DNA of 9,387 nucleotides from positions 1-9,387 of the forward strand of contig JAIERC010000341.1 of assembly GCA_019747165.1 (NCBI GenBank), in the 5' to 3' direction. Source of the DNA: Sphingomonas sp. (GTDB taxonomy: Bacteria > Pseudomonadota > Alphaproteobacteria > Sphingomonadales > Sphingomonadaceae). The position numbers and the translations under genes were made by a program. The notes under the pieces are model-generated. The model ran no database searches and was not told where the DNA came from. It was given only the letters and a program-made list of their open reading frames with translations. Positions 5,292-9,387 of the stretch are shown piece by piece. The first letter of the stretch is position 1. Each line of letters begins with the position of its first letter.

Positions 5292-7520
5292 CTACTTTGC
5301 CGCCGGCATCCGCCGATCGAGAAAGTCCAGGATTGTCGTCCACAAATGCTCGCTGATACCCGGCCCGCCGACACGGTGCGTCTGGCCCGGATAGAACATC
5401 ATTTCGAACGGCCGCGCACTGCGCTGCATGGCAGACGCAAAGGCAGTCGAATTGTCGAACACCACATTGTCGTCCGACATGCCGTGGATCAGCAGCAGCG
5501 GATCGCTGATCTTGGTTGCGTTGGCCAGCGCATTGGAGCTGGCATAGCTCTGCGGATCAGTGCGCGGATCGCCCAGATAGCGCTCGGTATAATGGGTGTC
5601 ATACAGCTCCCACTTCGTCACCGGCGCGCCTGAAATACCGGCGGCATAAACACCAGGGTTCGCCTCCAGCATTTTGATCGTCATATAGCCACCATAGGAC
5701 CAGCCATAGGTGGCGATCCGATCGGGATCGACAAAGGGCTGCGCCTTGATGAACTTGGCACCGGCGAGCTGATCGGCAACCTCAACCGTGCCCATCGCGT
5801 GATAGATATGGTCTTCGAACGCCTTGCCGCGATTATAGGAACCGCGATTGTCGATCTGGAAATAAATATAGCCCCGATCGACCAGATATTGCGCCAGCGT
5901 GCCGTTCCAGCCGCGCGTCACCTGCTGGCCCGTGCCAGGGCCGCCATAATGCTGAAAGAAAACCGGATATTTCTTGCCCGGCTCGAGCACCGGCGTGATC
6001 ATTTCCCAATAGAGCGTCGTGCCGTCGTCTGCCTTGATCGTGCCGAACTGGCGCGGGCGATGGCTGGTGAGATAGGGATAATAAGGGTGTCCCTCCTTCA
6101 CCGCATTTTCGTTGATCCACGCCGTCCGCTTGCCGCTTGTGTCGGCAAGATAGGTTTGGGCGGGCTGATCGGGATTGGAGCGGGTGATGATCAGCCGCGT
6201 GGCGGCGGCATCCATCGTCGCGTTATTCCACCAACCGCGCTCGGTCAGGCGGGTAATCGCCTTGGGATTGGCAATGTCGAGGGTGTAAAGCTGCTGTTCG
6301 AGCACATCATCCTTATTGCCGGTGAAGAACAGCCGCCCCTTTTTCTCATCCACCCCGACCAGGCTGGTTACCACCCAATCGCCCTGCGTTAGCGGCGTCC
6401 ATTGGCCGGCGCGGTAGCGATAAAGATGGCCAAAGCCGCTGCGTTCGGATCGCCAGATCAGGCTGCCATCGCGCATGACATGATAATCGTCGCTCAGGTT
6501 GATCCAGCTGCGATCGCCTGATTTCTCGGTGAACAACACGGTCGACGTGCCAGTCGCTGGATCGACGCTGAGCAAATCCAGTGTCCGCTGGTCACGGCTT
6601 TCGCGCTGCACGAGCAGGGTCTTGCCATCGGGCGTCCAATTGACGCGGGCCAGATAGATGTCGGGGTTCTGACCAAGATCGACCTTCACCTGCGCTGAGC
6701 CATCGGGCTTCATGACATAAAGCTCTACCAGGGCATTGGGCGTTCCCGCTGCTGGATAGCGCTGGTCAAAAACCTTGGTCCCTTCCGCGCCAATCGCGGT
6801 GCGCGTCACCACGCCAACCGGGGCATCATCAAACTTTTCAACCGCGATCAGCCGGTCGCCGGGTGACCACCAATATCCCGTGCGCCGGTCCATTTCTTCC
6901 TGGGCGACGAACTCCGCCTCCCCCCAATGAACGGTGCCCTGGCCGCTCGTCGTCAGTGCTTTGGCCGGGCCGCCAGCCAGCGGCTGAACATAGAGATTCT
7001 GGTCGCGCACAAAGCTTACAAAGCCGCCCGCCGGGCTGATCACCGGATTGAGCTCTCCTTCGGGCGTTGCTGTCAGTCGGCTGACTTTGCCGTCAAGCGT
7101 CGCCAGAAACAGATCGCCATCGAGCGGCACGAGGATCGATTTGCTATCGGGGGACCAGTTATAGCTCACAATCCCGCGCGAACCGCCGATCCGCGCGCGT
7201 TCGCGCTGCATCTTTTCGGCCTCGGACAATTCGGCACCGGAGCCGATTTGTTTTGAATCGACCAGCATCCGCTCCTGGCCAGTCTTGGTATCGAGCGCCC
7301 AGAGGTCAAAGCGTTCTTTCTCATCGGCACGCGCGCGTAGCGACGTGAGCAGACTGCCATCGGGCGACAACCGCAAGGCGCGCGGTTGCTGGCCCGCCAG
7401 ATCAGGACTGGCGAAGACACGTTTGAGCGACAGCGCTGGCGGGCTTGCTGCTGAATCAGAAGCCACAGCCATACCCCCGCTTGCGCCCAGAAGCATGCCC
7501 GTGGCCAACATCTTGACCAT
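5292..7520 (-). CDS. exported S9B dipeptidyl-peptidase IV-like serine peptidase
   Basis: S9B enzymes release N-terminal Xaa-Pro or Xaa-Ala dipeptides from peptides, here probably in the periplasm. The 742-residue product (from 7520) has a signal peptide at 1-20 (MVK, hydrophobic core, AVA before SD). A beta-propeller N-terminal domain follows, with repeated SPDG/SPDS blades (RLSPDG, NWSPDS, NWTPDG). The paired glutamates Glu208-Glu209 in the FVAQEEMDRRTGYWWSP segment are the substrate N-terminus anchor of DPP IV. The C-terminal alpha/beta hydrolase domain carries HYGGPGTG, Ser608 in GWSYGGYMT, Asp683 in HGMSDDNV and His715 in PGQTHRVG, a complete triad. Length matches the family. A TTG at 7553 would add 11 residues; the ATG at 7520 is preferred because it gives a tidy signal peptide, though the AGGGG upstream is too close to be ideal (an ATG three codons later is also possible). 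It lies 138 bases downstream of the DUF418 gene on the same strand with no terminator seen between, so co-transcription is possible. Confidence 0.94.
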   Translation of the reverse strand: MVKMLATGMLLGASGGMAVASDSAASPPALSLKRVFASPDLAGQQPRALRLSPDGSLLTSLRARADEKERFDLWALDTKTGQERMLVDSKQIGSGAELSEAEKMQRERARIGGSRGIVSYNWSPDSKSILVPLDGDLFLATLDGKVSRLTATPEGELNPVISPAGGFVSFVRDQNLYVQPLAGGPAKALTTSGQGTVHWGEAEFVAQEEMDRRTGYWWSPGDRLIAVEKFDDAPVGVVTRTAIGAEGTKVFDQRYPAAGTPNALVELYVMKPDGSAQVKVDLGQNPDIYLARVNWTPDGKTLLVQRESRDQRTLDLLSVDPATGTSTVLFTEKSGDRSWINLSDDYHVMRDGSLIWRSERSGFGHLYRYRAGQWTPLTQGDWVVTSLVGVDEKKGRLFFTGNKDDVLEQQLYTLDIANPKAITRLTERGWWNNATMDAAATRLIITRSNPDQPAQTYLADTSGKRTAWINENAVKEGHPYYPYLTSHRPRQFGTIKADDGTTLYWEMITPVLEPGKKYPVFFQHYGGPGTGQQVTRGWNGTLAQYLVDRGYIYFQIDNRGSYNRGKAFEDHIYHAMGTVEVADQLAGAKFIKAQPFVDPDRIATYGWSYGGYMTIKMLEANPGVYAAGISGAPVTKWELYDTHYTERYLGDPRTDPQSYASSNALANATKISDPLLLIHGMSDDNVVFDNSTAFASAMQRSARPFEMMFYPGQTHRVGGPGISEHLWTTILDFLDRRMPAAK

Positions 7521-7658
7521 CACCCCTATCTGTCGACCCACCGATTGCCGCAACGACCATCTCCCAGTTCCGTTCTTATGGCCCGGCGCGCGCGGGCAAC
7601 GCCGCGCTTATCGCGACGCTGCGCCAGAAGGTAAAGGGCGGACTATGAGCGGCTATCT

Positions 7659-9017
7659 TCAGGCCGGCAGGGGTTCCGCCGCCGCGGGGCGCGATACCGC
7701 TCTTTGGCGCCAAGGCACCGGACGCCAGGCAATGAGCGACCGCCACAGCCATTCGACTGGCGCGATATCGAGATAGCGGACGTAAAGGTTCGCCCAGATC
7801 AGCAGCGCTGCATTGATTGCCAGCGCTAGCAGCATCAGCGGTGCCCAGCTCAATTGGCCGTAAAGCGCGAGGCCCCAGGGCGGGAAGATGACCCACAAGG
7901 TGATCATCGTCTGCGCGACATAGACCGACAGGGCTGTGCGCCCTGCCGCTGCGAAGGGCCGCAACAGCCGCTGCCCCAGTCCTGACCCCATCATGACATG
8001 GACAAGCCCGATATGCCCCATCGTCATCAGCAGCCGCGCGACCTCCATCGTCGCCCAGAAGCTATGCGGGGCGTTATCAAACAGCGTCTGTTCCCAGGCC
8101 CCGATGGCCCGCAACGTGCCGCCGATCCCATAGCCGATCATCAGTATGCCAAGATAATAGCGCCGCGATCGCAACCCCTGGATGATACCCATCTTGTAGA
8201 GTGCAGCGCCGATCAGCATCGTGCCGGCCGCCTCCCAGATCGTGAAAATTTCGCCAAAGCTTGGAAAACGATCCCAGGAAATCAGGATCTGGGTCCACAT
8301 CCAGCTCAGGCCAGTGCCCGAACGTCCCTTATCTTCATCGGCTACCTCTTTCTTGAACTCAGCTTCCTGCTTGGCGCGTTCGGCTAATGCTTTGGCGCGG
8401 TCCTTTAGGCGCTTGGTCTCCGCAACGGTCAGCTTTTGGCCCGCAGCCTGTTTGGCTTGAATCGCTGCCGCTTGCGCTCGTTTCTGCAACCCCTGATAAT
8501 AGCCGAAATAGCCCCCCATGCTCAGCTGAATCAGTGCCATGCTTAGACCGATCGTCAGCAGCCAGCGCGGGCGCAGCTGACGAAACAGCACCGCCACCAG
8601 CGCCGCCAGTCCATAGCTGTGCAAAATGTCGCCGGGCCACAGCAGAATATACATATGAACCACGCCGAACAGGAACAGCACGATATTGCGCACATAATAA
8701 CGGCGCAGCACGGCCCAGCCACTGGCCGCCGTCGCGAAGCGATCGGTCAGGATAACCATGCCAACGCCGAACAGCATTTCCAGCAGGCAGCGCGCTGTGC
8801 CGTTGGCCAGAATCTCGCGGATCCACCACGCTATCTGGTCAGCGGGTGCCCACCCGAGATGGCGGATATCGCCGAACGAGGCGTTGAGCGATTGCCCCAT
8901 ATCGTTGATATTCATGAACAGAATGCCGAGGATCGCGATCCCGCGCAGAATGTCCATGATCGCCAGGCGCGGCGCACCGTCGGGCTCGGCCGTTCTGGCG
9001 ATTATTGTGTCCGTCAT
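7659..9017 (-). CDS. DUF418 (YeiB-like) multi-pass inner-membrane protein
   Basis: DUF418 proteins are polytopic inner-membrane proteins of unknown biochemical role, sometimes thought to be transporters. The 452-residue product shows the family's opening block IMDILRGIAILGILFMNI (20-37), and its closing blocks GRTALSVYVAQT (359-370) and APVEWLWRSL (419-428). About ten hydrophobic segments are visible, roughly at 20-38, 76-92, 109-127, 130-146, 152-171, 256-277, 286-303, 326-345, 361-380 and 393-412. Between the fifth and sixth lies a very polar Lys/Ala/Glu-rich stretch (about 177-234) likely to be a cytoplasmic helix or coiled coil. The ATG at 9017 is chosen over a TTG at 9032 because the GGGGG run lies 8 bases upstream of it. 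It has its own promoter just upstream and is separated from rplS by a terminator; the S9 peptidase gene follows. Confidence 0.93.
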   Translation of the reverse strand: MTDTIIARTAEPDGAPRLAIMDILRGIAILGILFMNINDMGQSLNASFGDIRHLGWAPADQIAWWIREILANGTARCLLEMLFGVGMVILTDRFATAASGWAVLRRYYVRNIVLFLFGVVHMYILLWPGDILHSYGLAALVAVLFRQLRPRWLLTIGLSMALIQLSMGGYFGYYQGLQKRAQAAAIQAKQAAGQKLTVAETKRLKDRAKALAERAKQEAEFKKEVADEDKGRSGTGLSWMWTQILISWDRFPSFGEIFTIWEAAGTMLIGAALYKMGIIQGLRSRRYYLGILMIGYGIGGTLRAIGAWEQTLFDNAPHSFWATMEVARLLMTMGHIGLVHVMMGSGLGQRLLRPFAAAGRTALSVYVAQTMITLWVIFPPWGLALYGQLSWAPLMLLALAINAALLIWANLYVRYLDIAPVEWLWRSLIAWRPVPWRQRAVSRPAAAEPLPA

Positions 9018-9040
9018 CCCTGCAGCCCCCAAATTGCCAG

Positions 9041-9060
9041 TGCATTATATTACTAATACA
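9041..9060. promoter_or_regulatory. operator-like inverted repeat over the DUF418 promoter
   Basis: TGCATTA (9041-9047) and TAATACA (9054-9060) form an inverted repeat with one mismatch and a 6-base spacer. Within it, TATTA-C-TAATA (9048-9058) is a perfect 11-base palindrome. The repeat covers the -10 box of the promoter below, so a dimeric repressor bound here would block RNA polymerase. The arm and spacer layout recalls GntR-type operators, but no regulator gene lies in the window and the factor is unknown. Confidence 0.5.
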
Positions 9061-9073
9061 GCGGTACAAGCAA
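9044..9073 (-). promoter_or_regulatory. promoter of the DUF418 gene
   Basis: On the minus strand a perfect -10 box TATAAT (9044-9049) is preceded by TTGCTT (9068-9073) with an 18-base spacer. The expected transcript start is near 9037, giving a leader of about 20 bases before the ATG at 9017. It is an AT-rich island between the rplS terminator and the gene. The -35 box matches the consensus only in TTG, which is common for a regulated promoter. Confidence 0.65.
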
Positions 9074-9088
9074 GCGCGCACGGAAACG

Positions 9089-9125
9089 AAAAACGCCGCG
9101 CCCGACCAAGCCGGGCACGGCGTTT
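9089..9125 (-). terminator. rplS: intrinsic terminator of rplS
   Basis: Read on the minus strand, 9112-9125 pairs with 9091-9104 in a 14-bp stem (one G-T wobble, 9099/9117) around a 7-base loop. A run of five T (9093-9089, partly in the stem) and then CGTTT follow. It begins 32 bases after the rplS stop. This is a textbook Rho-independent terminator and separates rplS from the DUF418 gene. Confidence 0.9.
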
Positions 9126-9157
9126 CGATAAGGGACAACCGGCTGCTGCCAGACGGC

Positions 9158-9387
9158 TTATTCGGCGGCGGTGCTGCCCTTGGCTGCGCGTGGATCGCGA
9201 CGTTCAGCGATGCGCGCGCGCTTGCCGCGCAGGCCGCGCAGGTAATAGAGCTTGGCGCGCCGGACGACGCCCTTGCGGACGACTTCAATGCTGTCGATGT
9301 TAGGCGAATAGAGCGGGAAAACGCGCTCCACGCCTTCGCCGAACGAAATCTTGCGCACGGTGAAGTTGCTGCCCATGCCCTTGTTCG
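9158..9387 (-). CDS. rplS: 50S ribosomal protein L19, N-terminal part outside window
   Basis: L19 sits at the interface of the 30S and 50S ribosomal subunits. About 75 C-terminal residues are visible and match the family closely: NKGMGSNFTVRKISFGEGVERVF, FPLYSPNIDSIEVV, then GVVRRAKLYYLRGLRGKRARI. The rest of the protein, including its start, lies beyond the right edge; the ATG at 9376 is internal, since the conserved block continues through NKG before it. After the conserved core there is a short polar tail (AERRDPRAAKGSTAAE). Stop is TAA at 9158-9160, followed by a strong terminator, so this is the end of a transcription unit, probably one carrying other translation genes upstream. Confidence 0.97.
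   Translation of the reverse strand, partial: NKGMGSNFTVRKISFGEGVERVFPLYSPNIDSIEVVRKGVVRRAKLYYLRGLRGKRARIAERRDPRAAKGSTAAE

Noticed and set aside
7521..7658. Separate promoter for the S9 peptidase gene
   Set aside because: I could not find a -10/-35 pair with acceptable spacing in this GC-rich gap, so none is annotated.
7576..7896. 106-codon minus-strand frame overlapping the end of the DUF418 gene
   Set aside because: It is out of frame with the clear DUF418 coding sequence over most of its length and has no domain character of its own.

Overview
The window looks like chromosomal DNA of an alphaproteobacterium, most likely a sphingomonad (Sphingomonadales). This rests on the GC-rich coding pattern, the style of the proteins (proteobacterial aspartate-semialdehyde dehydrogenase, ribosomal protein L19, two exported peptidases) and very compact packing. 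It is inference from protein resemblance, because no rRNA or other firm taxonomic marker is present. I recognise no insertion sequence, prophage gene, tRNA, CRISPR array or plasmid function.

Left part (1-3772, all minus strand). Reading in the direction of transcription, asd (aspartate-semialdehyde dehydrogenase) is followed after 4 bases by an orphan RES-domain protein. This overlaps a GFA-family zinc protein by ATGA, which in turn overlaps an alpha/beta hydrolase by ATGA. After a 58-base gap comes an M2-family peptidyl-dipeptidase (ACE-like), cut by the left window edge. The spacing implies one transcript at least from asd to the hydrolase, so a lysine/threonine/methionine biosynthesis gene leads a tail of poorly characterised enzymes.

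Middle (3773-5291). A 285-base divergent spacer separates asd from the only plus-strand gene (4058-5188). This encodes an unrecognised 376-residue protein with a cytoplasmic-looking N-terminal region, one strong transmembrane segment and a C-terminal beta-rich domain. It has a near-ideal ribosome binding site and ends just before a 14-bp GC-rich hairpin (5195-5227) that probably terminates it. The 103-base convergent spacer holds a second, weak hairpin.

Right part (5292-9387, all minus strand). rplS (ribosomal protein L19, 5' end outside the window) ends at a classical intrinsic terminator (9089-9125). A well-formed promoter with a perfect TATAAT box then drives a DUF418 membrane protein. That -10 box sits inside a 20-bp imperfect inverted repeat that may be a repressor operator. 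A 138-base gap (or 137 bases to the DUF418 stop) separates the DUF418 gene from an exported S9B dipeptidyl-peptidase IV-like enzyme.

Functional theme: two secreted peptidases (M2 and S9B) suggest peptide scavenging in the periplasm, while asd and rplS are core genes. The items most worth following are the plus-strand membrane protein, the RES protein that lacks an antitoxin partner and apparently the usual glutamate, and the operator-like repeat in front of the DUF418 gene.
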